From Gottfriedia acidiceleris (GTDB taxonomy: Bacteria; Bacillota; Bacilli; Bacillales; Bacillaceae_G): a stretch of 64,000 nucleotides of DNA. Of the stretch, positions 44,209-53,077 are shown one piece after another. Where the stretch lies: assembly GCF_004138285.1 (NCBI RefSeq), contig NZ_SCFN01000003.1, positions 1 through 64,000 on the forward strand. The letters are read 5' to 3'. Each line of letters starts with the position of its first letter. Positions within the stretch are counted from its first letter, which is position 1. A model generated the notes under the pieces. The model was not told the DNA's origin. It saw only the letters and a list, made by a program, of their open reading frames with translations, and ran no database searches. Both the position numbers and the translations under genes were made by a program.

Positions 44209-44869
44209 GTTCTTTATTTTTTAATTCATGATAAAAATGTGCCTCACTTGCATTCATATATGGAAACAACCATAAAAACCCAATCCCAATCGTGAAGATA
44301 CATAAAATAATCCAACCAATAAAAGAAATGTCCAAACAAAACAATTTCCACTTATATCCATCCATCATTCTTCTACTCTTTGTAATGGCATCATTAGGTG
44401 TCAAATGTGGTTCTTCAATAAATATGTATGGCGCCATTCTATATGAATATGATTTTATAATGCCTGGAACAATCAAAAGCAATGTCCAAAGCGTAGAATA
44501 TAAAAAAGTTAAGAAATTTAGTAAAAATGCATTTAAATATAAGTTCAAGTTTGTAAAATAATAAAATATTGTTTGTAAGGAATAAGGTTGCTTATCTTCC
44601 TTTGTCGCAAAGGCAAATAACCGTGTACTCCCAATAGTAATAATTGCCGTAATAAATAAACTGTAAATAAACGTTAGGTAGTCATCCCAATTAATTATAT
44701 AGGATATGTATTTCGTCAATTCATTTTCAATGGGATTCGGGAAATATGTAGAAAGTCGATTTTCAACGAATGTAGTTAATAGCAGCACTAAGATCGTATA
44801 TCCAACAAATTTTTTCCAATTCCCACTCAAGGTATCCCTTGCTTTTGAGCGTATTTCTTCTAGGTACAT
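44192..44869 (-). CDS. DUF975 family membrane protein
   Basis: A 225-aa protein with about six helices. DUF975 signature: EEIRSKARDTLSGNWKKFVGYTI at the start, then RMAPYIFIEEPHLTPNDAITKSRRMMDGYKWKLF. These proteins are common in Firmicutes and are of unknown function; some relatives influence lipid or antimicrobial sensitivity. GGAGGC precedes the ATG by 7-8 nt. It is directly followed, with a 17-bp overlap in another frame, by the truncated M48 protease gene. Confidence 0.85.
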   Translation of the reverse strand: MYLEEIRSKARDTLSGNWKKFVGYTILVLLLTTFVENRLSTYFPNPIENELTKYISYIINWDDYLTFIYSLFITAIITIGSTRLFAFATKEDKQPYSLQTIFYYFTNLNLYLNAFLLNFLTFLYSTLWTLLLIVPGIIKSYSYRMAPYIFIEEPHLTPNDAITKSRRMMDGYKWKLFCLDISFIGWIILCIFTIGIGFLWLFPYMNASEAHFYHELKNKELDSNS

Positions 44870-44986
44870 GAAAATGCCTCCTTTCTGATTATAAATATAA
44901 AATTCTACATTTTTCTACAAATACCTTTTTTAAGATTATGTCAATATTTTTACATTGTATTTATCCACTCAATTTCTAGCACAAAA

Positions 44987-45016
44987 AAACATTCCATAAG
45001 TAAAAATGGAATGTTT
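44987..45016. terminator. Terminator between alkaline phosphatase and DUF975 gene
   Basis: AAACATTCCAT / ATGGAATGTTTT stem with a 9-nt loop and A- and T-runs; it terminates the leftward phosphatase gene ending at 45030. Confidence 0.8.
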
Positions 45017-45029
45017 TCTAAATTCTAGT

Positions 45030-46286
45030 TTATTTTTTCAAACCCATTGCTTGTTTAATAGCCTCATAGATATAAGTGTTTTCATATGTTCCTGATAAAC
45101 GTTCTGCTCCTGCACCAATTGCTGTTAAAGGAACAGATACACCACCGTGACCACTTGTTGTCCAGTCAATCATGAATTGATTGCTACTGTTTGCCACATT
45201 AAATGGACCGTCTTCTTTAGAAATTCCATCGCCTGACTCATCTTTTGTGTCCACATCTTCAATTGATAAGCCGCCACATTCATGGTCTGCTACTACTAGA
45301 ACAAGAGTGTCAGGATGTTTCATTGCATATTCCTTAGCTACAGATACTGATTTATCAAGTTCTTGACCAGCCTTGATCATTTTTTCAGCATTATTCTCAT
45401 GAGACATTTCGTCTGTTCCTTCTTCTTCTACCATCAAGAAGAAACCTTTTTTATTATCCGATAGCGTATCGATCGCTTTTTTTGTCATGTCAGGAAGAGA
45501 AACTACTGGATCATATAAATCGCCTTTTCCCTCTTCTCTTTGTTCGAACATTTCTTCATTTGCAAAAAGACCTAACAACTTACCGTTTTTCGCTTTTTGA
45601 AGCTCATTTGCATTCGTTACGTAATTGTAGCCAAGCTTTTTCGCTTCCTCAACAAGATTTCCTTGTGTTCCTTTACTTTGTTCAGAAGAGTCCTTTGCTG
45701 GGTGATCTTCGTAGCTTCCAGCATTTCCTGCAGGATACCAAAAGTCCTCTCCTCCACCTAATAGAACATCGACTTTGCTGTTTTCAAGATACTGCTTAGC
45801 AATGTCACTTTGTTTTGAACGATCAGTTACATGGGCACCGAATGCTGCTGGAGTTGCATCCGTAATCTGGCTAGTTGTGACTAAACCAGTTGATTTCCCA
45901 GCTTCTTTCGCCATTTCCATGACGGTTTTTACTGACTTCTTGTTTGCATCAACACCAATTGCCCCATTATACGTTTTTACCCCTGAAGCCATAGCAGTAG
46001 CCGCAGCTGCCGAATCTGTTATAGCAGTAGTTGAGCTAGTATGTACCAATCCAGCGTATGGCATATCATCCATTGCTAGTTTACCAGTTTGTCCAACAGT
46101 AGCCAGTCGGATCGCTTCACGGTGTGCAGCCCCCATTCCGTCTCCAACAAAAACAATCACATTTTTTGCCTTTCCTTGCTTGTGACTATTATCGGATCCT
46201 TTTGCATCTACGAAATGATTAAATCCAAATGTTGTTGCAGTTGCAATTGTTAAAGCAGCACTGATAATCGTTTTCTTGTTCCCCAT
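45030..46286 (-). CDS. Secreted alkaline phosphatase (PhoA family)
   Basis: A 418-aa exported phosphomonoesterase. Start ATG 46286 (GGGAGTG upstream); a GTG nine bases earlier overlaps the ribosome site. Signal peptide MGNKKTIISAALTIATATTF. Active site: metal Asp in FVGDGMG, nucleophile Ser in ITDSAAAATAMASG, metal residues MVEEEGTDEMSHE and VVADHECGG, and a C-terminal TSGHGGVSVPL. This is the PhoA/PhoB-III type, made when phosphate is scarce. I could not confirm a PhoP box. The signal peptide has no twin-arginine motif, so export is by Sec, in spite of the TatA-like microprotein gene 240 bp upstream. Confidence 0.93.
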   Translation of the reverse strand: MGNKKTIISAALTIATATTFGFNHFVDAKGSDNSHKQGKAKNVIVFVGDGMGAAHREAIRLATVGQTGKLAMDDMPYAGLVHTSSTTAITDSAAAATAMASGVKTYNGAIGVDANKKSVKTVMEMAKEAGKSTGLVTTSQITDATPAAFGAHVTDRSKQSDIAKQYLENSKVDVLLGGGEDFWYPAGNAGSYEDHPAKDSSEQSKGTQGNLVEEAKKLGYNYVTNANELQKAKNGKLLGLFANEEMFEQREEGKGDLYDPVVSLPDMTKKAIDTLSDNKKGFFLMVEEEGTDEMSHENNAEKMIKAGQELDKSVSVAKEYAMKHPDTLVLVVADHECGGLSIEDVDTKDESGDGISKEDGPFNVANSSNQFMIDWTTSGHGGVSVPLTAIGAGAERLSGTYENTYIYEAIKQAMGLKK

Positions 46287-46487
46287 GAATAACACTCCCT
46301 ACCTGAATATTTTCTTACTTTCAATATAAAGGAAGAGTATTTAGGAACTGTATAGATACTGTAAATATGGTATAAATTTGTATGAATAATTTGTAATTTT
46401 TGTTAAAGTGGCTCTTTCAACTTTTAAATTTGGTCCTTGTTTTATATTTGAATTGTAATAAATAGTATTTAACAGAGCAAAGTAAAA

Positions 46488-46512
46488 AAAGAATCAATTT
46501 GTAGATTCTTTT
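46488..46512 (-). terminator. Terminator between the small TatA-like gene and alkaline phosphatase
   Basis: AAAGAATC / GATTCTTT stem, 8-nt loop, with A7 to the left and T-run to the right. It would separate the microprotein from the phosphatase transcript. Confidence 0.6.
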
Positions 46513-46523
46513 TCGCTATCAAA

Positions 46524-46619
46524 CTATGATCTTTTAGATTTCTTAACGATTCTATTAAATAGTACAAAAACTGCAACTAAAATAATTAAGACTAAACCAG
46601 GAAAAACGAAATTAAGCAT
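46524..46619 (-). CDS. TatA-like 31-residue membrane peptide
   Basis: A 31-residue frame, MLNFVFPGLVLIILVAVFVL then FNRIVKKSKRS. The pattern of N-terminal hydrophobic helix followed by a basic patch resembles the membrane part of TatA/TatAd (which continues with the FGPKKLPELGR hinge and an amphipathic helix). The hinge motif is missing here, so it is not a standard TatA. The ribosome site is weak (AAAGGCTGG). It ends before a terminator. B. subtilis tatAd lies beside the phosphodiesterase gene phoD, which makes a location near alkaline phosphatase notable, but this is only suggestive. Confidence 0.35.
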   Translation of the reverse strand: MLNFVFPGLVLIILVAVFVLFNRIVKKSKRS

Positions 46620-46789
46620 TTTAGACCAGCCTTTCAGGTAGCAATGTTTTTATATGGTTCGCTATAGTTCTACTTTTCACCTTTATTTCTATTTTCAATA
46701 TTTGTTCACATTTGATATTAATTTTCTTTTATTTTTCTCCGATGGAATTGTTGAAGGACTTTGCCATTACTAAATTTAAGGGGGATACA

Positions 46790-46867
46790 ATGTATTTTTT
46801 AAAAAAAGAAAACTACACAGATCATAACGGAAGGAAAAACATCTATATCCAGGAAATATTAATATGA
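46790..46867 (+). CDS. 25-residue peptide translationally coupled to the VanZ gene
   Basis: ATG preceded by GGGGG, reading MYFLKKENYTDHNGRKNIYI and a few more residues; its TGA stop overlaps the VanZ start codon (ATGA). Overlapping stop-start codons are a hallmark of coupling. The peptide is mixed charged and shows no family. It may be a regulatory leader or a short gene. Confidence 0.45.
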   Translation: MYFLKKENYTDHNGRKNIYIQEILI

Positions 46868-47445
46868 TCGGCTTTTCAATAACATTAGATCCCATTGAAT
46901 TTTTTATTGTATTTTTGTTAGTATTAATACCATATTTTGTGCAGATAAAATGGATTAGTAAAACATTTACAAAGCAAAGATTTTATCATTTTACAATATG
47001 GTTTTTTTACTACTTATCTTTAGTAAAAGTTGTCTTCTTTCCAATTACGTATTTCTATAAAAAAAATCCTGAAATAACTAGTAGGCTCTATTATCAATTT
47101 TCACCGTTTTACACAATTCTTAAATCAATTGACCATGATCTATGGATACAAATAATAGGAAATATTCTTTTGCTATTTCCAATTCCAGTTCTCTATGTAG
47201 TACTAAAAAGAAAAAATCTGCCGTTTCATAAAATTTTTTTAATTGGTCTTTTACTGTCTCTATCCATTGAAATAATTCAGCTGGGAATCAATTATGTAAC
47301 AGGATATCCTAATAAAGTTATGGATATTGACGATGTAATCTTAAACGTAAGTGGTATATTATTAGGTTGGATTATTTCGAGTGTATACTGGTGTTGGTAT
47401 ATAAAACAAGTAAAACTCTCCAGACAATCTGGTGGTTTGAACTAG
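46864..47445 (+). CDS. VanZ family membrane protein
   Basis: A 193-aa protein with about five helices. VanZ signature: VKVVFFPITYFYKKNP, YQFSPFYTILKSIDHDLWIQIIGNILLLFPIPVL and IQLGINYVTGYPNKVMDIDDVILNVSGILLGW, with the conserved DIDDVILN. VanZ-like proteins affect teicoplanin-type susceptibility or are of unknown role; the family is widespread outside vancomycin clusters. It overlaps the 25-residue peptide upstream and converges on the TasA-like operon. Confidence 0.87.
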   Translation: MIGFSITLDPIEFFIVFLLVLIPYFVQIKWISKTFTKQRFYHFTIWFFYYLSLVKVVFFPITYFYKKNPEITSRLYYQFSPFYTILKSIDHDLWIQIIGNILLLFPIPVLYVVLKRKNLPFHKIFLIGLLLSLSIEIIQLGINYVTGYPNKVMDIDDVILNVSGILLGWIISSVYWCWYIKQVKLSRQSGGLN

Positions 47446-47662
47446 TCCTATAAGGCCATATTAAAAGCCAGCAGTCTATCCTGGTTTAACCTAGATCAAT
47501 GCCTGTCCAAATTAATTTGTAGTGCATTAGATGTATTTTCCATTTGGTCTTCAAGCGATTACCTTCTTCTTGTTTTGCAAATATAATATACAACACAAGA
47601 ACCGTACCTTTGACAAAAAAAAACATCCCGCCCAAGCATTTTGCGGGATGTTGCTTTAACTA
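47446..47662. other. Intergenic region with the terminator of the SipW/TasA-like operon
   Basis: Short gap between converging VanZ and the TasA-like gene. On the minus strand a piece near 47470-47590 is open and reads MHYKLIWTGIDLG before a stop; I could not identify it. A strong hairpin (AACATCCCGC / GCGGGATGTT, 47622-47652) is the terminator of the operon to its right. Confidence 0.5.
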
Positions 47663-48268
47663 TTATTTTTTTGGAAATTTTGCATTTGAATCTGTTTGCT
47701 TGGCTTGGACCTTAAAGCTGACTTTTAAGGCAACTCCTTGCAGTTTGTTGTCTGCACTATCTTTTAAACGTAATTTTAAATCGATCTCGATTTTGTCGTT
47801 TGCTTTTAAGCGGTCTGAATCATCCTCTCCCTTACCCGGAAGCAGGTTGTCTAACGTCGTCTGCAGATCGTCAAGTTCGATCCAGTCAATGTCCGATATG
47901 GTCTCGCTGTTATACAGCATCGTCGGTTGTACTTCATAATTGCTCAACAGCTTATCAATCGAAACGCCAGCTGGTGCATTGTCAATCGTAAAATGGACTT
48001 TACCGCGGATAAACATATCATAGTCGCCTGTATTCTTAATCAAGATTGGTGACATTTCGCTTATTTGGGAAGGCGCAAGCTTATCTGGAGAAAACGTCAA
48101 TTGCTGCTCACTTTGCCCGTTATTTATCTCAAATGTTCCGTTTTGGACCATTCCGCTTGCGGTCATTTGCGCGGTAAACCATGAATAGGTTCCGTATCCG
48201 GCCCCAACCACTAAAGAACCTGCCAATGCGGTTCCGATTAACGCTTTTTTCACCTTACTCATTTTCAT
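47663..48268 (-). CDS. SipW-dependent TasA/camelysin-like secreted protein
   Basis: A 201-aa exported protein. The signal region (ALIGTALAGSLVVGAGYGTYSWFTAQ) has the SipW-type form in which cleavage is followed by a T.s.F-like strand, as in TasA, CalY and camelysin. The mature part is a beta-sandwich with FEINNGQSEQQLTFSPDKLAP and IKNTGDYDMFIRGKV, matching the TasA/camelysin (M73) fold. It ends KVSFKVQAKQTDSN. It is likely an amyloid-like matrix fibre or fibre minor component. It is the last gene after the S8 protease and SipW genes. Base composition is visibly richer in G+C than most of the window. Not TasA itself: it is shorter (TasA is about 260 aa). Confidence 0.85.
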   Translation of the reverse strand: MKMSKVKKALIGTALAGSLVVGAGYGTYSWFTAQMTASGMVQNGTFEINNGQSEQQLTFSPDKLAPSQISEMSPILIKNTGDYDMFIRGKVHFTIDNAPAGVSIDKLLSNYEVQPTMLYNSETISDIDWIELDDLQTTLDNLLPGKGEDDSDRLKANDKIEIDLKLRLKDSADNKLQGVALKVSFKVQAKQTDSNAKFPKK

Positions 48269-48294
48269 TTCGGTGTTCCTGCCTTTCTAGTTTT

Positions 48295-48837
48295 TTAATG
48301 CTGAACGTTCGTTTCATTTTGATTCCCAAAAATGCCGAGACGCTGAAAGATTTCGAGTATCACCACTAACAAGAGCGGCAGTTCAATCAAAAGGAAAAAA
48401 CCAAACCAGCTGGAGAAAAACTTGGAAATATATCCAACATTCGGGATGGAGAAGGTTTCTACCCCCAAAATATGTTCCTTAGCCACGTAGCCATCATCTT
48501 CTAGATTGTTGCCGTCACCCTTGGTAACAAAGAGAGGTTTTCCGTCCTTCATTGTCATTCTCACAATTCGGTGTGTGATGAATGTGCCATCTGTTCTTTT
48601 ATAGGTCACAACATCGTTTAATTTCGGTTCCCGATTCACCTTGATCAACACCAGATCGCCTGCTTGGAAGGTCGGCTTCATACTGTTAGACAGTACGATT
48701 AACGGCTTGTAACCGAGAATGCTCGGAACTTTTTCCACATTCCCCTTTGACTTGGCAAAGAAATAAATGACGGTCCCTGATCCGATGACGAGCATCATGA
48801 CTAGGAGGAGGGAGAACCATTTCCATACTTTCTTCAT
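48295..48837 (-). CDS. sipW: ER-type signal peptidase I, SipW-like
   Basis: A 180-aa membrane peptidase of the SipW/archaeal-ER class. Catalytic Ser is in LSNSMKPTF; the general base is His in FITHRIV (where P-type enzymes have Lys), which marks the ER-type; the Asp region is GDGNNLEDDGY. An N-terminal and a C-terminal helix (WFGFFLLIELPLLLVVILE) flank it. It should cut the pre-form of the TasA/camelysin-like protein 26 bp downstream. The protease gene precedes it by 70 bp, with a hairpin in the gap. Compared with the tapA-sipW-tasA operon, here the first gene is an S8 protease and no tapA was found. Confidence 0.9.
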   Translation of the reverse strand: MKKVWKWFSLLLVMMLVIGSGTVIYFFAKSKGNVEKVPSILGYKPLIVLSNSMKPTFQAGDLVLIKVNREPKLNDVVTYKRTDGTFITHRIVRMTMKDGKPLFVTKGDGNNLEDDGYVAKEHILGVETFSIPNVGYISKFFSSWFGFFLLIELPLLLVVILEIFQRLGIFGNQNETNVQH

Positions 48838-48866
48838 GCTTTCAACACCTATCTTTAGTCATAATC

Positions 48867-48899
48867 TGCCGGCAGCACCAATCAAAATCGCCACCGGCC
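48867..48899 (-). terminator. Hairpin between S8 protease and sipW (attenuator-like)
   Basis: GCCGG / CCGGC stem in a longer imperfect repeat, with no T-run on either strand. It could act as a partial terminator or RNA processing site that lowers sipW-tasA expression relative to the protease, or simply be chance in G+C-rich DNA. Confidence 0.35.
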
Positions 48900-48907
48900 T
48901 ATGGTTC

Positions 48908-51900
48908 TTAAAGTCCTAATTCTTGCTTAATATCAACAAGTGTTTTTCCGTTAATTTTCTTTACTGGCGCTGGTGCATTATCCACGGTCGAGTTCTGCAG
49001 GGCGAAGTTCTCTTCGACATAGGCGAAATCTTTTCCATCAATAACGCCGTCAAAGTTGATATCGGCACCCCGGTTGTAATTTCCGTCAGCTGCATGCGCC
49101 CCGAAGCTTGCCTGAATGGCTAGGGCATCCTTAATGTCGATGACGTTGTCTTTATTGACATCTCCGGCTGTGGCATTCTCGATGTCATTAGGGTAGCTTA
49201 ACGTTTTCCAGTCCCCATAGTCCACCCCGTCTAGCGTTCGGTATTCATTAAAGGTGCTATACATAGTGAAATGTCCAGGTAAATCTTGGATAAAGGTTAA
49301 ATCGTCACGCGTGACCGGAAGTCCGTTAATCGTAAACCCACCGAACTTGTTGTTAATGGTCCCTGAATACGTGTTTCCTTCACTGTCGACCACCGATACT
49401 TTCGCACCAAATTTCGTATAGTCACGCGAAACAAGATTTCCTTTCGCATCCAGGAGCTCTTCCGGGCGGATCATCCCATAGACGGTTGAGAAATTCGGCA
49501 GAATCCCAGTTGGAGGAACCCAACTGTATGGTCTAGTCACCGTCCCGCTCACACTAGTAAAGGTCGAAGATACCGCGTTCGTCATGCTCGATGAATCAGT
49601 ATAATCGGGCGTATTTGGAATTTGAATCGTGACATCGACCATCGGTATGTTACCATTTACGCCATTTGTCGGGTCAAAGTTGACCGTGACATTGTTGGTT
49701 ACCTGTGTCGATGATGGCGTTTTCGTGTATGTGAGCGTTGCGCCGAGTGCTGCAGCTGCCGGATTCAAGGACACATTGGTTACAACGGTGTCGACGTTTC
49801 TTGAGATAAAGCGATAGGCCGCTGTTTTTAAGTTCTTTACATGGTTGGCTGTTAACGTATAAGTGATGCTGTCGCCTTTATGGGCGAAGACATAACTCCC
49901 GCGCATCGGCACATTCGGCTTCCCATATACATAGGTGTAGTTGTTCGGAACGAGGAAGTTATATTTTCGGCCGAAAGTGTTGCCCGCATGGTCTATTCCC
50001 TCCAGTTCGAAATCAACTAAATTTCCATTTGGATCCGTACTGACTTGGCCTTGATAGTTTCCTTTTGAATCTAAGTTATAAATTCCGGTTGGACCTTGTA
50101 AGCTGTTATAGAAATAGTAAAGATAGTTTTTGGACTGGTCGACCTTTTGACCTGAAATCCCATTGTCATGGACAAGAGCGGTAAACGGAATCGATTTTGT
50201 TCCCGGCTCATATTCCACAAACGGATTGTTTGGCTGTTCTCCCTCTAGATGAGCATCGAATGCATCCGGCATCGTGTTGTCGATATTTATTTCAGCCGTT
50301 GATGAAACAAACGCCTTTCCTGCATCATTGAATCCGATCATCTTTAACTTATACTGACCTTCCTTCGCATTGACAAACTTGGCTGAGAGCGGGTTGTCGT
50401 CATCGCCGGTGAACGGATAATACGTTCCGTCAAATCCAGTGCTATACTGGACGCCTTCATTGATCCCCATTCCGTCCCCGTAGTTGGTGACCCCGAGCTC
50501 ATTACCCTCGTTGTCAGTGATGATCTCGTAAAGGTATCTCATATGCGACTTTAATGTGAAGTGGCCATATACGGTTGGGTTAAAGACTAGCGTACTGAGA
50601 TGATTGTGTGCCGTTGTGGTGCTATCATAATCAAAAAAGTAACTTTGGATTCCCTCTTCTACATAATGCACGGCAAATGGCACACGGTACGTTTCCGTTT
50701 TATTGCCGCGGTTAGTGTACGTGATATATCCTTCGTAAATCCCTTTTTGAGCTTTTTTCGGAATATAAAGACTCGCTTTACCATTAAACTTGCTGTTTGC
50801 ATTCATTTTAATAGACGATGGAGCGATTAGTTTCACCCCATTTTTACTAGCATCGAGCGATCCTCTTACCCCGTTTTGGAAAGTAACTTTGACGTCAAAC
50901 GTCTTTGTTTTGCTTCCGTTGTTTTGAATGATATAACTGCGCGTACTTAAAATGTCTTTTCCAGAAAAGGACAGATTTCCGAAGTTCATTGCACCTGTCT
51001 TTTCCTTGATTTGAGATAGGTCTCCTTTTGGTGTTAAGGTCGGCGTTGTTTCTTTCACTTGGAATTCCATTGTAGAGTGGATTGCTTTGTACGGATCAAC
51101 GCGCCCTGCTCCTTGTTCAAAAACGCTATATGTTCCATTTAACGGAACTGCCGTATTCATTAAAATCGTTTTGATATCTTCTGGATTAAGATTTGGCTTT
51201 GCCTGCAATAGAAGCGCTGCAATACCTGTTACATTCGGCGTTGCCATGCTCGTTCCGCTCATCCGCTCATATGCGGTGCTGTAATCGGACGGGTTGTCAG
51301 GTGTATGTACAAATCCTGGCACAGTCGAAAGCACATTTACGCCTGGTGCAGTCACTTCCGGCTTGATGTCATATGTCGTACGGGATGGACCACGGGAGCT
51401 GAACGACGCTAAGTTATCTCCTGATGTTTTATAAGAACTTAAATTCGCAAACGAGAATTGCGTCATACCAGATGCGATTTTCGCCTTTAAAGCAAGACCG
51501 TCTGCGTTGGTCAAGTTAAACGCTGGTATAAAATCGGTCCCTTCACCCAAATAAAATGGCATATACCCTTCTGTCGGGTTGTTGTTCCAAATCAGGATTG
51601 CCGCTGCGCCTTTTAGTTTCGCCTGAAGGATTTTATCGTTAATGCTTTGATTGTTTCCGCGTTGAACAAGAGCCACTTTTCCTGCTACATTTATGTTCAG
51701 GTAATCATTTACTGCTCCGTAATTTGGAACCGCTACGATTGGTAGCGTTTTTCCTTGGGAACTTGCGAAATCATCATTCCACCCTTTTGCTAGTCCGCGC
51801 ATAGAAGAACTCACGCTGTCCAAGTTCCCTTTCATAGTCGGGATTACTTGTGGAACATCGCTTGCCCCAACGGTCAATGCAAGTTGCGCACTTCCTGGTG

Positions 51901-53077
51901 AACCCAAGGTATACATGCCGTCTCCTGAATTTCCTGCTGCAATCACCGCTGTCACACCAGTTAGGACTGCGTTGTTGATTGCGATGCTTGTTGGATAAAA
52001 CGGGTCATTGTAGTTTGCCCCGAGAGACAAGTTCATGACGTCTACACCGTCTGCGACCGCCTTGTCGATTCCTGCCATTACACTTTCGTCACTGCCACTT
52101 CCACCAGGACCTAGCACGCGGTACACATAGAGACTTGCATCCGGTGCAATTCCGTTTGTCGCATAAGGGCTGTTGTTTTTCCCTTGACCGACAATCGTTC
52201 CGGAAACGTGTGTGCCATGTTCGGTTTCGTAATCGCTTGCTTTTAGAGTCGTCGTTGGATTCACTTTTTTATAATTTAGGTAATCCTGATAAGTGGTTTC
52301 CATTGGATTGGCATCGTTGTCCACGAAATCGTATCCACCTTTAAACGCCGCTTTGATGTCCGGGTGGTTATAATCTACGCCTGTGTCGATGACCGCTATT
52401 TTTACACCTTTTCCAGTGTAGCCTTCTTTATGTAGTTTGTTGATATTAAGGTAGGCGTTCTCTGCTGCCATTCCTTGTCCCTGCGGTTCGCTTGATGGCA
52501 TCGCATCCTTGATTTTTACAGGTGGATCCGCCATGATCTTGTTGTTGCTGTATATCGCTTGAACGGCTTTTGATTTCATGATTTCCTGAATTTTGTTTGC
52601 CGGTAAGGTCAGCGCCACACCATTAAAGGCATATTTATATTCACGCTTCAATTTAAAAGTGCCATCCTGTTTTTGTTTAAATACCTCTGCTAAATCCTGT
52701 TTGAATAGTTCATGGTCACCATTCGCCTTGCTTTTCGCTTGGGTACTCGTCAAATTCCTTCCATTTACTGCTGCCTCCAGCACTGCAGTCTTTTCCGGCT
52801 TATTTTTAAACTGAACGATGACAGAAACGTTTGCTGTACTTCCGAGTTTGACTTTTGGGTCTAAAAACAGACCGGATTGGTCATTAGCGGTTAACTTTTG
52901 CAGGGCTTGTCTTTGTGCTGCCGTCAACTTGGATAAGATCTGCACCGCTGTCGGATTAGTTGCAGCATGCACCGGAGTTGGCGAAGATGGATTGAAAGCG
53001 GATAGTCCGCTTGTAACCAATCCTGCTCCAAGCGCTAAGGTTGTCGCTTTTTTCAACATTTTCTTTTTCTTGTCCAT
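48908..53077 (-). CDS. Secreted S8 serine protease with PA, cohesin-like and dockerin modules (protease 1)
   Basis: 1389 aa. Signal peptide to about residue 38; I9 propeptide about 90-185; S8 catalytic domain with D231 (AVIDTGVD), H287 (TEHGTHVSG) and S610 (SGTSMATP), and an inserted PA domain about 425-545. Fn3-like and other beta-sandwich parts follow (about 670-1045). Residues about 1055-1165 resemble a cohesin fold (GDSITYTLTANHVKNLK..., VDVTIQIP), then a carboxypeptidase-regulatory-like domain (about 1200-1275) and a type I dockerin pair: DVNKDNVIDIKDALAIQASF and DINFDGVIDGKDFAYVEENF, each with Ca-binding Asp/Asn. First gene of the sipW/TasA-like cluster. Looks clearly G+C-richer than its AT-rich paralogue at 54477, so likely imported. 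Confidence 0.9.
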   Translation of the reverse strand: MDKKKKMLKKATTLALGAGLVTSGLSAFNPSSPTPVHAATNPTAVQILSKLTAAQRQALQKLTANDQSGLFLDPKVKLGSTANVSVIVQFKNKPEKTAVLEAAVNGRNLTSTQAKSKANGDHELFKQDLAEVFKQKQDGTFKLKREYKYAFNGVALTLPANKIQEIMKSKAVQAIYSNNKIMADPPVKIKDAMPSSEPQGQGMAAENAYLNINKLHKEGYTGKGVKIAVIDTGVDYNHPDIKAAFKGGYDFVDNDANPMETTYQDYLNYKKVNPTTTLKASDYETEHGTHVSGTIVGQGKNNSPYATNGIAPDASLYVYRVLGPGGSGSDESVMAGIDKAVADGVDVMNLSLGANYNDPFYPTSIAINNAVLTGVTAVIAAGNSGDGMYTLGSPGSAQLALTVGASDVPQVIPTMKGNLDSVSSSMRGLAKGWNDDFASSQGKTLPIVAVPNYGAVNDYLNINVAGKVALVQRGNNQSINDKILQAKLKGAAAILIWNNNPTEGYMPFYLGEGTDFIPAFNLTNADGLALKAKIASGMTQFSFANLSSYKTSGDNLASFSSRGPSRTTYDIKPEVTAPGVNVLSTVPGFVHTPDNPSDYSTAYERMSGTSMATPNVTGIAALLLQAKPNLNPEDIKTILMNTAVPLNGTYSVFEQGAGRVDPYKAIHSTMEFQVKETTPTLTPKGDLSQIKEKTGAMNFGNLSFSGKDILSTRSYIIQNNGSKTKTFDVKVTFQNGVRGSLDASKNGVKLIAPSSIKMNANSKFNGKASLYIPKKAQKGIYEGYITYTNRGNKTETYRVPFAVHYVEEGIQSYFFDYDSTTTAHNHLSTLVFNPTVYGHFTLKSHMRYLYEIITDNEGNELGVTNYGDGMGINEGVQYSTGFDGTYYPFTGDDDNPLSAKFVNAKEGQYKLKMIGFNDAGKAFVSSTAEINIDNTMPDAFDAHLEGEQPNNPFVEYEPGTKSIPFTALVHDNGISGQKVDQSKNYLYYFYNSLQGPTGIYNLDSKGNYQGQVSTDPNGNLVDFELEGIDHAGNTFGRKYNFLVPNNYTYVYGKPNVPMRGSYVFAHKGDSITYTLTANHVKNLKTAAYRFISRNVDTVVTNVSLNPAAAALGATLTYTKTPSSTQVTNNVTVNFDPTNGVNGNIPMVDVTIQIPNTPDYTDSSSMTNAVSSTFTSVSGTVTRPYSWVPPTGILPNFSTVYGMIRPEELLDAKGNLVSRDYTKFGAKVSVVDSEGNTYSGTINNKFGGFTINGLPVTRDDLTFIQDLPGHFTMYSTFNEYRTLDGVDYGDWKTLSYPNDIENATAGDVNKDNVIDIKDALAIQASFGAHAADGNYNRGADINFDGVIDGKDFAYVEENFALQNSTVDNAPAPVKKINGKTLVDIKQELGL

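Noticed and set aside
45482-46185. Rightward frames antisense to the alkaline phosphatase gene
   Set aside because: No ribosome site, no recognisable domains; shadow of the phosphatase coding strand.
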